44,369 nt of DNA. Origin: Verrucomicrobiota bacterium. GTDB taxonomy: Bacteria > Verrucomicrobiota > Verrucomicrobiia > Opitutales > Opitutaceae. A model generated the notes under the pieces. That model was given only the letters and a program-made list of their open reading frames with translations. It was not told the origin of the DNA and made no database searches. Made by a program: the position numbers and the translations under genes. The number at the start of each line of letters is the position of its first letter. Within the stretch, counting starts at the first letter, position 1. This document shows, one piece after another, positions 16,980-25,087 of this stretch. The stretch spans positions 1-44,369 of the forward strand of contig JAEZDN010000129.1 of NCBI GenBank assembly GCA_023433275.1, in the 5' to 3' direction.

Positions 16980-18797
16980 TCATTTTGGGGCGGGCTGGAT
17001 CCGCTGGAGGCGTTCGCGCAGGCCGGGGAAATCGGGCTTGAGGCGGAGCGCCTCCTCCCAATGGCGCGCGGCCTCGTCGCGCTGGCCGGTCAGGGCCCGC
17101 ATATAGCCCAGACCCGCGTGGGCCTCCGCGTGGTCGGGTCGGATCTCGATGGCGCGCGCGTAGGCGTCCGCCGCCGGGCCGAACTTGCGCTGGCGGGCGA
17201 GGATTTCCGCGAGGGCCAGATGGGCGCTGAAAGAATCAGGCTGTAATTCCGCCGCGCGCATAAGGGCCGTTTCGGCCTCGGCGGCGCGGCCGAGCTGTTG
17301 GAGCAACAGGCCGCGCAGGTAATGGCCGCGCGCGTAGCGGGGGTTGGCATCGGTCAAGCGCTGGTAGGAATCCACGGCCTCGGCGAGGCGGCCGGTCTGC
17401 GCCTGCACGTTCGCGAGCGTGAGCCACGCCCAGTGGTTGTCGGGCGCCAGGTCGAGGGCGCGACGCGCGTGGTGCTCGGCGGCGTCCAGCGCCCCGGCCT
17501 CGTGGTAGGTGTAGCCGAGGTAAGCCTCCGCGTGGGCGCTGGTCGGGTCCATGGCGATGGCGCGTTGGTAGAGCGCCTCCGAGTCGCGCCAGAAATGTTG
17601 TTGTCGCCAGGTCAGCCCGACGCACGCGACAAGGACGAGCAGGGCGGCGGCGACTTGCACGCGATCGGGCAGGGCGGTGCGCCGCAGGATGCCACCCGCG
17701 GCCAGGTGCGCGCCCAGGATCGGGAGGTACGTGTAGCGGTCGGCCATCGCCTGCATGCCGACCTGCAGCAGTCCAAGGGCGGGGAGCAGCATGGCCAGGA
17801 ACCAGACCCAGCCCGTGAGCAGCGAAGGCACGCGGTCGCGCCACCACCACGCGAGCGCGGTCACGGCCGCGACCAAGGCGAGCGCGGCAGCGACGGTGGC
17901 GGCGGGCCACGCGCCGGGGTGTTCATAGAAGAAGGCGAGATCGAGCGGCCACACGATGTTGCCGAGGTAGCGGGCGATCGAGACCACGGCGTTGCCCAAC
18001 CGGTCGACCAGCGGCACGGCGAGCCCGAATGCGCTGATCTCGGCCTGCATGAGAATGGTCACCACCGAGATGATCGCGGAAAGGAGGAAGAACGGGATTT
18101 TCTCGAGGAGGACACCGCGGTGCCGCGGCCACCATCCGGAGGCAGGGCGGAGGGAAATCCGGCCAAGCGGCCAGACATCGAGCGCGAGCAGCACGAGCGG
18201 GAGCGTGACGACGGAAGGTTTGCACATCAGTCCGCCGAGAAAGAGCGCGAGGGCGAGGGCGTACGCGCGGCCGGCGGGTTGTCCGGCCCTGGCTCTTTCC
18301 GCGTAGCGAGCATGAGCCAGCAAGGTGAGCAGGAAGAAAAAACCGCTCATCACGTCCTTGCGCTCGGTGACCCACACGACGGACTCGACGCGCAGGGGAT
18401 GCCACGCGAAGAGAGCCGCGGAAAACAAGGCGGCCCACCACCCGGCGCCGAACCGGCGCATCACGAGCACCGCGAGCACGCCATTGGCGGCGTGCCAGAG
18501 AATGCTGACGAGGCGGTGGCCGGTGGCGTTCGCGCCGAAGAGCTGCCAGTCTAGCATGTGGGAGAGCCAGGTAAGCGGATGCCAGTAGTCGGCGCGCCCG
18601 GTGAAGGCCCACACGACGCTGTCCCAGACAAGGCCCGCCTGCACGCGGGCATTGTTCGTGATGTAGGCGGGGTCGTCGTGGTTGATGAAGTCGTATCCGA
18701 GTGAACGGCCGAACACGGCCACGGTGCCGAGGAACAGGACCGTGCATGCGATCCAGGCATGCGAGTTCGGTCGGGCAGGCGTGTCGGGGCGGGGCAC
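16980..18797 (-). CDS. TMTC-like membrane protein: GT-C-type transmembrane half with C-terminal TPR repeats
   Basis: 605 residues. The N-terminal ~400 residues hold about ten hydrophobic segments; after the first comes GYDFINHDDPAYI (D41, D42), the acidic loop expected of GT-C glycosyltransferases, then WHPLTWLSHMLDWQLFG and HPLRVESVVWVTERKDVMSG, which are strongly conserved in bacterial TPR/TMTC-like proteins. Residues ~420-600 are five or six TPRs (AHAEAYLGYTYHEAGALDAAEHHARRAL and so on). By analogy with animal TMTC proteins it could transfer a sugar from a lipid carrier to exported proteins, but that is inference. The next gene (PQQ dehydrogenase) is divergent, 188 bp away. Confidence 0.85.
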   Translation of the reverse strand: MPRPDTPARPNSHAWIACTVLFLGTVAVFGRSLGYDFINHDDPAYITNNARVQAGLVWDSVVWAFTGRADYWHPLTWLSHMLDWQLFGANATGHRLVSILWHAANGVLAVLVMRRFGAGWWAALFSAALFAWHPLRVESVVWVTERKDVMSGFFFLLTLLAHARYAERARAGQPAGRAYALALALFLGGLMCKPSVVTLPLVLLALDVWPLGRISLRPASGWWPRHRGVLLEKIPFFLLSAIISVVTILMQAEISAFGLAVPLVDRLGNAVVSIARYLGNIVWPLDLAFFYEHPGAWPAATVAAALALVAAVTALAWWWRDRVPSLLTGWVWFLAMLLPALGLLQVGMQAMADRYTYLPILGAHLAAGGILRRTALPDRVQVAAALLVLVACVGLTWRQQHFWRDSEALYQRAIAMDPTSAHAEAYLGYTYHEAGALDAAEHHARRALDLAPDNHWAWLTLANVQAQTGRLAEAVDSYQRLTDANPRYARGHYLRGLLLQQLGRAAEAETALMRAAELQPDSFSAHLALAEILARQRKFGPAADAYARAIEIRPDHAEAHAGLGYMRALTGQRDEAARHWEEALRLKPDFPGLRERLQRIQPAPK

Positions 18798-18985
18798 GCC
18801 ATCTGCCTGCCGGGTGCGTCTCGGGTTGGCAAGAGCCCGGTGAGGCTGCGACGGTGTGGCTTGGTCGCGACCGGAGCAGCAGGCTTCGCCGCACGCCGAC
18901 AGTCGCGCGCAGCCGCAAAGGGTGTCACCGCCGCAAGGGCGCGGGCGGGCTTGGCAACGACGGCGACGCGTGCTTCATTCGCCGC

Positions 18986-21115
18986 ATGCGAACACCCCTT
19001 CTCGCGTTCCTGGCGGCTGCCGCCTGCCCCGCAATCAGCGCCCCCGCCGGTCGTGACTGGCCGGTTTATTTGGGCGACAAGGCGGCGAGCCATTACTCGT
19101 CGCTGAGCCAGATCACGCCGGAAAATGTCACGCAGCTGGAGGTCGCCTGGACTTTCCATGCGGGCGACCTGCGCGAAGGCGCCACGCAGATCCAGTGCAA
19201 CCCGCTCGTGATCGACGGCGTGCTCTATGCGACCACACCGCAGTCGAAGGTGGTGGCGCTCGACGCGGCGACGGGCCGGGAGCTGTGGCGATTTGCGCCG
19301 GAAAATCCCAACGGGCTCAACCGCGGCCTGGCGTGGTGGAGCGAGGGGAGCGAGCGCCGGATCCTTTTCGGCAATGGTCAATGGTTGCATGCGATCGATC
19401 CGGCGACAGGGAAGCTGATCGAAACCTTCGGCACCGGCGGCCGCGTCGACCTCTCGCAGGGGCTCGGCCGTGATGCCACCGGCCTGGCGATCCAGGCGAA
19501 CACGCCGGGCGTGGTTTTCCGCGATCTCATTGTCCTGGGTTTTCGCGCCGGCGAGGGCCCGGCGCCGGCCGCGCCGGGGCATATCCGGGCGTTCAACGTG
19601 CGCACGGGCGCCATCGCATGGACCTTTCGCACGATCCCGGCGCCGGGTGAGGCGGGTTATGAGACCTGGCCGGCCGATGCCTGGGAACGCGTCGGTGGCG
19701 CGAACGTGTGGACCGGCATGACGCTCGATGAGGAACGCGGGCTGGTGTTTTGTCCGGTCGGCTCCGCCGCGTTCGATTTCTGGGGCGGTGACCGGCATGG
19801 CGACAATCTCTATGCCAACTGCCTGCTCGCGCTGGATGCGGCGACCGGGCGCAAGGTGTGGCATTACCAGTTCGTGCGGCACGACGTATGGGATCGCGAT
19901 CCGCCGGCGCCGCCGAACCTGCTCACGGTGCGCCGCGACGGTCGCGAGATCCCGGCTGTCGCGCAGACCACGAAGTCGGGGCATGTGTTTGTGTTCAACC
20001 GGGAGACGGGCGAGCCGCTGTTCCCCATCGAGGATGTGGCGGTGCCGAGTTCGGACCTGGCGGGCGAACTGACGGCGACGTCGCAGCCGCTGCCGGTGAA
20101 GCCGGCGCCGTTTGCGCGGCAGCATTTCACCGTGAACGAGATCACGAACCGCACCCCCGAGGCTCATCGCGCGGTCCTGGAACAGTTCTCGCGGTTGCGG
20201 CCGCACGTGCCGTACGCGCCCCCGAGCCGCCAGGGCACGATTATTTTTCCGGGGTATGACGGTGGAGCCGAATGGGGCGGATCGGCGGTCGATCCCTCGG
20301 GAGTCCTTTACGTGAACAGCAACGAGATGGCCTGGATCCTCACGATGGTGGAAACGGGCGGCGCCGGTTCACCGGGCGAGCAGGTTTATAGGCAGAACTG
20401 CATTGGTTGCCATGGCATGAATCGCGAAGGCAATCCGGCCGCGAGCATTCCGTCGCTCGTCGACGTGGGCACGCGCTTGTCGCGCGAGCAGACCCTTGAA
20501 GTCATCACGAATGGCCGGGGCGTGATGCCGCCGTGGGGTTTCCTCACGCCGGGGCAGCGCGATGCGGTAACGAGATTCATCCGCGGCGAGTCGCCGCCGG
20601 ATCGGCACGACGACGGCTCCGCGCCGAAGGGCCCGGAGTGGGTCACCTGGATGCCCGACCGGCGCGCAGCGCCCACGCCGCCGCCGTACGCGCACACGGG
20701 TTACAACCGCTGGCTCGATCCGGAGGGTTACCCGGCGATCAAGCCGCCGTGGGGCACGTTGAACGCGATCGACCTGAACACGGGTGAATACCGCTGGAGC
20801 GTGCCGTTGGGTGAGTATGCCGAGTTGACCGCGCGCGGCGTGGCGCCGACGGGGACGGAAAATTACGGCGGACCGCTCGTGACGGCCGGCGGGGTGTTGT
20901 TCATTGGTGCGAGCCGGGACGAATATTTCCGCGCGTTCGACCCCGCGACCGGACGCGAGTTGTGGAAGGTGAAGCTTCCGGCGGGAGGGTATGCCACGCC
21001 CGCCACCTACGAGGTCGACGGACGGCAATACGTCGTCATCGCCTGCGGTGGCGGCAAAATGGGCACGAAGAGCGGCGACGCGTATGTGGCGTTCGCGCTG
21101 CCCAAAGCCAACTGA
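18986..21115 (+). CDS. Exported PQQ-dependent dehydrogenase with embedded cytochrome c domain
   Basis: 709 residues from the ATG at 18986; signal peptide MRTPLLAFLAAAACPAISA. The N-terminal WPVYLGDKAASHYSSLSQI and TPENVTQLEVAW, then repeated blades (PLVIDGVLYATTPQSKVVALDAATGRELW) show a quinoprotein propeller of the membrane glucose-dehydrogenase-like group. A cytochrome c module is inserted late, not fused at the end: YRQNCIGCHGMNREGN (heme C472, C475, H476) and a likely Met ligand in GVMPPWGFLT; propeller blades resume afterwards (LNAIDLNTGEYRW to the C-terminus). It would oxidise a sugar or alcohol in the periplasm and pass electrons through its own heme. Substrate unknown. Upstream frame is open but implausible. 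Confidence 0.92.
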   Translation: MRTPLLAFLAAAACPAISAPAGRDWPVYLGDKAASHYSSLSQITPENVTQLEVAWTFHAGDLREGATQIQCNPLVIDGVLYATTPQSKVVALDAATGRELWRFAPENPNGLNRGLAWWSEGSERRILFGNGQWLHAIDPATGKLIETFGTGGRVDLSQGLGRDATGLAIQANTPGVVFRDLIVLGFRAGEGPAPAAPGHIRAFNVRTGAIAWTFRTIPAPGEAGYETWPADAWERVGGANVWTGMTLDEERGLVFCPVGSAAFDFWGGDRHGDNLYANCLLALDAATGRKVWHYQFVRHDVWDRDPPAPPNLLTVRRDGREIPAVAQTTKSGHVFVFNRETGEPLFPIEDVAVPSSDLAGELTATSQPLPVKPAPFARQHFTVNEITNRTPEAHRAVLEQFSRLRPHVPYAPPSRQGTIIFPGYDGGAEWGGSAVDPSGVLYVNSNEMAWILTMVETGGAGSPGEQVYRQNCIGCHGMNREGNPAASIPSLVDVGTRLSREQTLEVITNGRGVMPPWGFLTPGQRDAVTRFIRGESPPDRHDDGSAPKGPEWVTWMPDRRAAPTPPPYAHTGYNRWLDPEGYPAIKPPWGTLNAIDLNTGEYRWSVPLGEYAELTARGVAPTGTENYGGPLVTAGGVLFIGASRDEYFRAFDPATGRELWKVKLPAGGYATPATYEVDGRQYVVIACGGGKMGTKSGDAYVAFALPKAN

Positions 21116-21562
21116 GTCACTGCGCGCCGACTCCGTGGATCCTTCACTGCGTTCAGGATGACGGTGGGGAGGCTTTGGGAATTTCGAATAAGGAAGCGGC
21201 TGAAAGGCGAGAGCTGGGAGCTGAGCCTGAGCGATGCAGGCAGAATGCGATTCCGCAGTGTGCGCGGTCGAACGGTTCGGTTGTAGGGGCGTGGCTCGTC
21301 CACGCCCTTGGTTCCCGCAGCGGAAAAAGGGGCGCGGTCAAGCCGCGCCCCTACATCCGATTGCATCTTTCCGGTTCAGAACTCGTTCAATTCATCAGCA
21401 GCAGCGATGGATCCACGAATTCGGTGTCGGGTCCGCCTGCTTGGATCCTTCGTTCCGCTCAGGATGACGGGTGTGGGTAGGATTTGGTTTTCCAGGATTT
21501 TATTCCGTCCACGAGGCAACCACGCGGCTTGCGCCCGGGCTGGGGATGACGCTCCATAATTC
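21116..21562. repeat. Repeat-filled gap: two GGATCCTTC elements and REPIN family B copy 2
   Basis: 21137-21164 and 21443-21470 are GGATCCTTCN..TCAGGATGACGG elements. Between them, 21253-21380 is the best-preserved REPIN B: GTAGGGGCGTGGCTCGTCCA (21284 onward) completing a GGCGTGG/CCACGCC stem, spacer TTGGTTCCCGCAGCGG, then GGCGCGG-TCAAG-CCGCGCC ending CCTAC. The ends (CCGCAGTGTGCGCGGTCGAAC and TTTCCGG) match the copy at 14528. No gene lies in the gap. Confidence 0.85.
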
Positions 21563-22480
21563 ATGCCTACCCCAAATCTGAAAGCGGTTCTCCGACTGGT
21601 CGTTTGCCTCGCGGCCATTCCGGTCTTCGCCACCCCGTCAGCCCCGGTCCGCCTGTGGCCCGGCGAGGCGCCCGGGGAAACCAAAACGTGGCCGGCGGAA
21701 GGGGACACGACCAAGCCGACGGACCGGCTGGTGAATGGCGTGCCCATCGTGCGGCTCGGCAATGTTTCGAACCCGACCCTCACGGTGTACCGTCCGGATC
21801 CCGCGAAGGATACCGGTGCGGCCGTGATCGTGGCGCCGGGCGGCGGATATAGCATCCTGGCGTGGGAACTGGAGGGCACCGAAGTGTGCGAGTGGTTGAA
21901 CTCGATCGGTGTCACCGGCGTGTTGCTCAAATATCGCGTGCCGGTGCGGCCCGATCGCGAGCGGCACGCCGCGCCGCTGGAGGATGCGCAGCGCGCGTTG
22001 AGCCTGGTGCGCCATCAGGCAAAGGAGTTGGGCCTCGACCCGCGTCGCATTGGCATGCTCGGGTTTTCAGCGGGCGCCCATCTGTCCGCCGCGCTGGCGG
22101 CCAATCATGCCACGCGGACGTACCCGACGGTCGACGCGGCGGACGCGGTGAGTTGCCGCCCGGATTTCCTCGTGCTGGTTTATCCGGGTGGATTCGTGAA
22201 TCGCGACCAGGGCGACGCGTTGCGCGCGGAGGTCGCGCCCGCGAAGGGCGTGACGCCGCCGGTTTTCATCGTGATGACGCAGGACGATCCGGTGCGGGTC
22301 GAAGGGGCGCTGGCCTATTATCGGGCGTTGAAGGACGCGGAGGTGCCGACGGAGATGCACCTCTATCCAACCGGCGGGCACGGGTATGGCCTGCGCCGGA
22401 CGGCCGACCAGGTCACGACGTGGCCGGATCGCGTGGCCGACTGGTTGAGAGCCGGCGGTTGGCTGACGCCGGCGCGGTGA
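21563..22480 (+). CDS. Exported alpha/beta hydrolase (acetylxylan-esterase-like)
   Basis: 305 residues. Signal peptide LKAVLRLVVCLAAIPVFA; the mature protein starts with the RLWPGEAPGE motif often seen in this family. Oxyanion motif VIVAPGGGYSILAWELEG, nucleophile S169 in GFSAGAH, acid D241/D242 in TQDDPV and H273 in PTGGHGYGLR give a complete triad. Members of this group deacetylate xylan or related glycans, consistent with the GH43 gene that ends 126 bp further on in the opposite orientation, though the two converge and are not an operon. Confidence 0.9.
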   Translation: MPTPNLKAVLRLVVCLAAIPVFATPSAPVRLWPGEAPGETKTWPAEGDTTKPTDRLVNGVPIVRLGNVSNPTLTVYRPDPAKDTGAAVIVAPGGGYSILAWELEGTEVCEWLNSIGVTGVLLKYRVPVRPDRERHAAPLEDAQRALSLVRHQAKELGLDPRRIGMLGFSAGAHLSAALAANHATRTYPTVDAADAVSCRPDFLVLVYPGGFVNRDQGDALRAEVAPAKGVTPPVFIVMTQDDPVRVEGALAYYRALKDAEVPTEMHLYPTGGHGYGLRRTADQVTTWPDRVADWLRAGGWLTPAR

Positions 22481-22536
22481 GCCGTCGGGCGGGACGCGCG
22501 GTTTGCACGACGTGCCGGCCATTAGGTGGTCCGTTC

Positions 22537-22594
22537 GGAGCGGCTCGCCAGGGCGACTTGCCCCACCTCACCGGGGCGGGGTCGCCCCGGCTCC
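22537..22594. repeat. Two palindromes in the convergent gap
   Basis: 22537-22566: GGAGCGGCTCGCC-AGG-GCGACTTGCC..CAC, related to 3842-3872. 22571-22594: the GGAG-foot CCGGGGCG type (foot on the minus strand). They lie between the esterase and GH43 stop codons. Confidence 0.7.
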
Positions 22595-22606
22595 ATTGAC
22601 TGTCGA

Positions 22607-23596
22607 TCAGGCGCCGGAAACCGGGGCCAGCACGGGATTGCCGGACACGGGATTGATGCTGCCGTCGGGGGCGTAGGTGAGCTCCTTCACTTTCACGCAG
22701 CGGAGATGATTCTTTCCGCCGGAGAGCGAGGCGTCGTGGTGGAAAAGCCACCATTTGCCCTGGAACTCGACGATGGAGTGGTGGGTGGTCCAGCCGATGA
22801 CGGGTTCGAGGATCCGGCCGCGGTAGGTGAACGGCCCGCGGGGATTGTTGCTCGTGGCATACACGAGGTAGTGCGTGTTGCCCGTCGAGTAGGAGAGGTA
22901 GTAGGTGCCGCGGTATTTGTGCATCCACGGACCTTCGAAATAACGGCGGTCGTGGTCGCCGGCGAGGAGGGGCTGGCCGTTCTCGTCGAGGATCTTGATT
23001 TCCGTGACGTCGCCCTTGAAGGACTTCATGTCGTCGGCGAGTTCGGCGATGCGCGGGCCGATGGCTGGCTCGTGGTCGGCGGGTTCGGCGCCCTTGGGAT
23101 CGTGGCTGCCGGTGCGCCATTGCTGCAGCTGGCCGCCCCATATGCCGCCCCAGGCGAGGAAGTAGCGGCCGTCATCGTCGGCCAGGCAACACGGGTCGAT
23201 GCTATACGTGCCCTTGATGGGTTCGGGTTCGGCCTTGAACGGACCGGTGGGCTGGTCGCTGATCGCGACGCCGATGCGGAAGAGTCCGGCCTTGTCGCGC
23301 GCGGGGAAATACAGGTGGTAGCGGCCGTGGCGGTTGATGGCATCGGGCGCCCAGAGTTGCTTGCCGGCCCAGGGGATGTCCTTGAGGTCGAGCGCCACGC
23401 CGTGGTCGGTGACTGGTCCGCCGACACGGTCCATCGAGAAGACATGGTAGTCGACCATGTCGTATTGGTCGCCGAGATCGTTGTCGGCAATGTTCCCCTC
23501 GCGGTCGTGGGACGGATATAGGTACAGGCGGCCGTTGAAAACGCGCGCGGAGGGATCAGCCGTGTACAGATGGGAAATCAGGGGGTTGTCTGACAT
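22607..23596 (-). CDS. Glycoside hydrolase family 43 (arabinofuranosidase/xylosidase-type)
   Basis: 329 residues from the ATG at 23596 (an alternative at 23608 adds four residues). A five-blade propeller with the three acidic active-site residues of GH43: base D14 in YTADPSARVFNGRLYLY, pKa-modulating D134 in SIDPCCLADDDGRYFLAWG, and acid E221 in RRYFEGPWMHKYRGTYYLSYS. No signal peptide, so it should act on imported oligosaccharides in the cytoplasm. WAPDAINRHGRYHLYFP is another family hallmark. Specificity (arabinose, xylose or galactose) cannot be told from motifs. Neighbouring esterase and symporter genes suggest hemicellulose use. Confidence 0.93.
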   Translation of the reverse strand: MSDNPLISHLYTADPSARVFNGRLYLYPSHDREGNIADNDLGDQYDMVDYHVFSMDRVGGPVTDHGVALDLKDIPWAGKQLWAPDAINRHGRYHLYFPARDKAGLFRIGVAISDQPTGPFKAEPEPIKGTYSIDPCCLADDDGRYFLAWGGIWGGQLQQWRTGSHDPKGAEPADHEPAIGPRIAELADDMKSFKGDVTEIKILDENGQPLLAGDHDRRYFEGPWMHKYRGTYYLSYSTGNTHYLVYATSNNPRGPFTYRGRILEPVIGWTTHHSIVEFQGKWWLFHHDASLSGGKNHLRCVKVKELTYAPDGSINPVSGNPVLAPVSGA

Positions 23597-23830
23597 AAGC
23601 CCGACCATCGCGAGGGGGTTGGGGCATGGCCAGCGGCTCGCTACTCACTTATTAGACCAGATGGAATGCGGGGCCTGGTTACGGGCCGCTACGATACGCG
23701 GGCGGGCGCGGCCCCGCTCCCAAAACGATCCGGGGAGAGGTGTTGCGCGCACGCGCCAGGACTGATCGCGGGCGGCGCGTCCGCGCTTCAGGAACGATCC
23801 GCAGGCGGGGTCGCCTGCGCTCCAGCAAAG
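23597..23830. repeat. REP-bearing gap before the Dabb gene terminator
   Basis: 23800-23823 is a clean GGAG-foot REP (minus strand): CGCAGGCG-ACCC-CGCCTGCG. A weaker GC palindrome lies at about 23699-23720 and also ends in CTCC. Otherwise featureless; it contains the GH43 promoter. Confidence 0.65.
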
Positions 23831-23841
23831 CAGCCCGGCAA

Positions 23842-23867
23842 TAAAAAAGGCCGCCTCGCGGCGGCCT
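23842..23867 (-). terminator. Rho-independent terminator of the Dabb-domain gene
   Basis: Minus strand: AGGCCGCC / GGCGGCCT 8-bp perfect stem (23848-23855 with 23860-23867), 4-nt loop, then TTTTTTAT. It lies 24 bp after the stop codon. Confidence 0.9.
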
Positions 23868-23890
23868 GGTTGGTGGAACGGGAAGACGAA

Positions 23891-24265
23891 TCAGTTCGTG
23901 ATGTCGTGTGTGTTGCTGCGCTCGCGAATGGGGGTGTAGACCTTGTACCATTCCTTCTGGGCATCGCTGTTGGAGTAAGCCTCGAGGGCGGCCTTGTCCT
24001 TGAATTCCATGACGAACACCGTGGACCAGTCGCCCTGTTTCTTGAAGGCGTTGGTCCAGACGCGGGTGATGCCCGGGTAGGCTTTCTGCAAGGTGTGCAC
24101 GCCGTCGAGGGCGGCCTTGATCTGCTCGGGGGTGGCGTCGGCCTTCCACTTGACCGAAACGACGTGGATCACGGATTTCGGGGCGGATTCACCGGCGGTG
24201 GCGGTAACGGCACCGAGCGAGAGCAGGGTGGCGGCAGCGAGGAGGGTGAGGAGGATCTTCTTCAT
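23891..24265 (-). CDS. Exported Dabb-domain (stress-responsive alpha/beta-barrel) protein
   Basis: 124 residues from the ATG at 24265. Signal peptide MKKILLTLLAAATLLSLGAVTATA, then SVIHVVSVKWKADATPEQIKAALDGVHTLQKAYPGI and VFVMEFKDKAALEAYSNSDAQKEWYKVYTPIRER, the beta-alpha-beta-beta pattern of Dabb dimeric barrels. Secreted members are common in Planctomycetes and Verrucomicrobia; role unknown. Its own terminator follows, so it is probably monocistronic. The gene ahead (VOC, +) is divergent, 134 bp away. Confidence 0.88.
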   Translation of the reverse strand: MKKILLTLLAAATLLSLGAVTATAGESAPKSVIHVVSVKWKADATPEQIKAALDGVHTLQKAYPGITRVWTNAFKKQGDWSTVFVMEFKDKAALEAYSNSDAQKEWYKVYTPIRERSNTHDITN

Positions 24266-24399
24266 AGGGTACGGGGATTTTTGGTATGGCCGGAGCGGGA
24301 CGCCCGACCGGAGGAGTAGAGGAATCGCGATTTCCGAATCCGCAAGGGCGTTCTGCACGGGCGGGTTGACGGTTAACCACGGGCGGCCGAAGGTGGCGC

Positions 24400-24795
24400 A
24401 TGGCCCAACGGTTTGGCGCGATGACATTCTTGGTGCGGGAGTATGACGAAGCGGTGGCGTTCTTCACCACGAAGCTCGGCTTTCGGGTGGTGGAGGATAC
24501 GCCGCTGGGGCCGGACAAGCGCTGGGTGCGGGTGGAACCGGCGGGCGCGGGCGGCCCGTCGTTGCTGCTCGCGCGGGCGGCGACGCCGGAACAGCAGGAG
24601 GCGGTGGGACGGCAGGCGGGTGGGCGGGTGTTCCTGTTTCTCGAGACGGATGATTTGGACCGCGACCACCGGGCGATGCTCGAGGCCGGCGTCGAATTTC
24701 TGGAGACCCCGCGCCGCGAGACTTACGGCACGGTGGTGGTGTTTCGAGACCTGTACGGCAACAAGTGGGACTTGATCGAACCGGTGGGACGGTGA
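24400..24795 (+). CDS. VOC-superfamily (glyoxalase/dioxygenase-like) protein
   Basis: 131 residues. Two beta-alpha-beta-beta-beta modules: MTFLVREYDEAVAFFTTKLGFRVVEDTPLG and GRVFLFLETDDLDRDHRAMLEAGVEFLETPRRETYGTVVVFRDLYGNKWDLIEPVG. The C-terminal FRDLYGNKWDLIE is the hallmark of the glyoxalase/bleomycin-resistance subgroup, and a metal ligand is expected at the Glu in DLIE. No specific reaction can be assigned. The start ATG at 24400 matches where the fold begins. Confidence 0.9.
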   Translation: MAQRFGAMTFLVREYDEAVAFFTTKLGFRVVEDTPLGPDKRWVRVEPAGAGGPSLLLARAATPEQQEAVGRQAGGRVFLFLETDDLDRDHRAMLEAGVEFLETPRRETYGTVVVFRDLYGNKWDLIEPVGR

Positions 24796-25087
24796 TCGGA
24801 GGGCGAGGTCACCGCCACCAGTGGAGAGGAGGGAGGTGCGGCCGCTTGGATCCTTCGCGTGGCTCAGGATGACGGTGAGGAGAGTTTAATTTCCGGCGAT
24901 GGCTAGGAGCCCTTCGACGTTTCAACGTCGGGGCATAAAAGCCTTCGCGCGGATTCGAGTGCCCGCCGGGGCTCGGTCCTGGGAGCGACCAAGGGTGCGG
25001 ACAGAATCTGCGAGCTCGCGGTCGTAGCGGCGTGAGGTCCCAGAATCGAGCAAGCTCGACCCCTCCCAGGAATGGTGGTGCTGCCGC
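24796..25087. repeat. Three short repeats in the gap between VOC and symporter genes
   Basis: 24848-24875: GGATCCTTCG-type element. 24907-24933: GGAGCCCTTCGACGTTTCAA.., whose core CGACGTT-TC-AACGTCG (24915-24930) is a perfect palindrome after a GGAG foot on the plus strand. 25045-25066: TCGAGCAAGCTCGA palindrome ending CCTCC (GGAG foot, minus strand). No gene. Confidence 0.7.
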
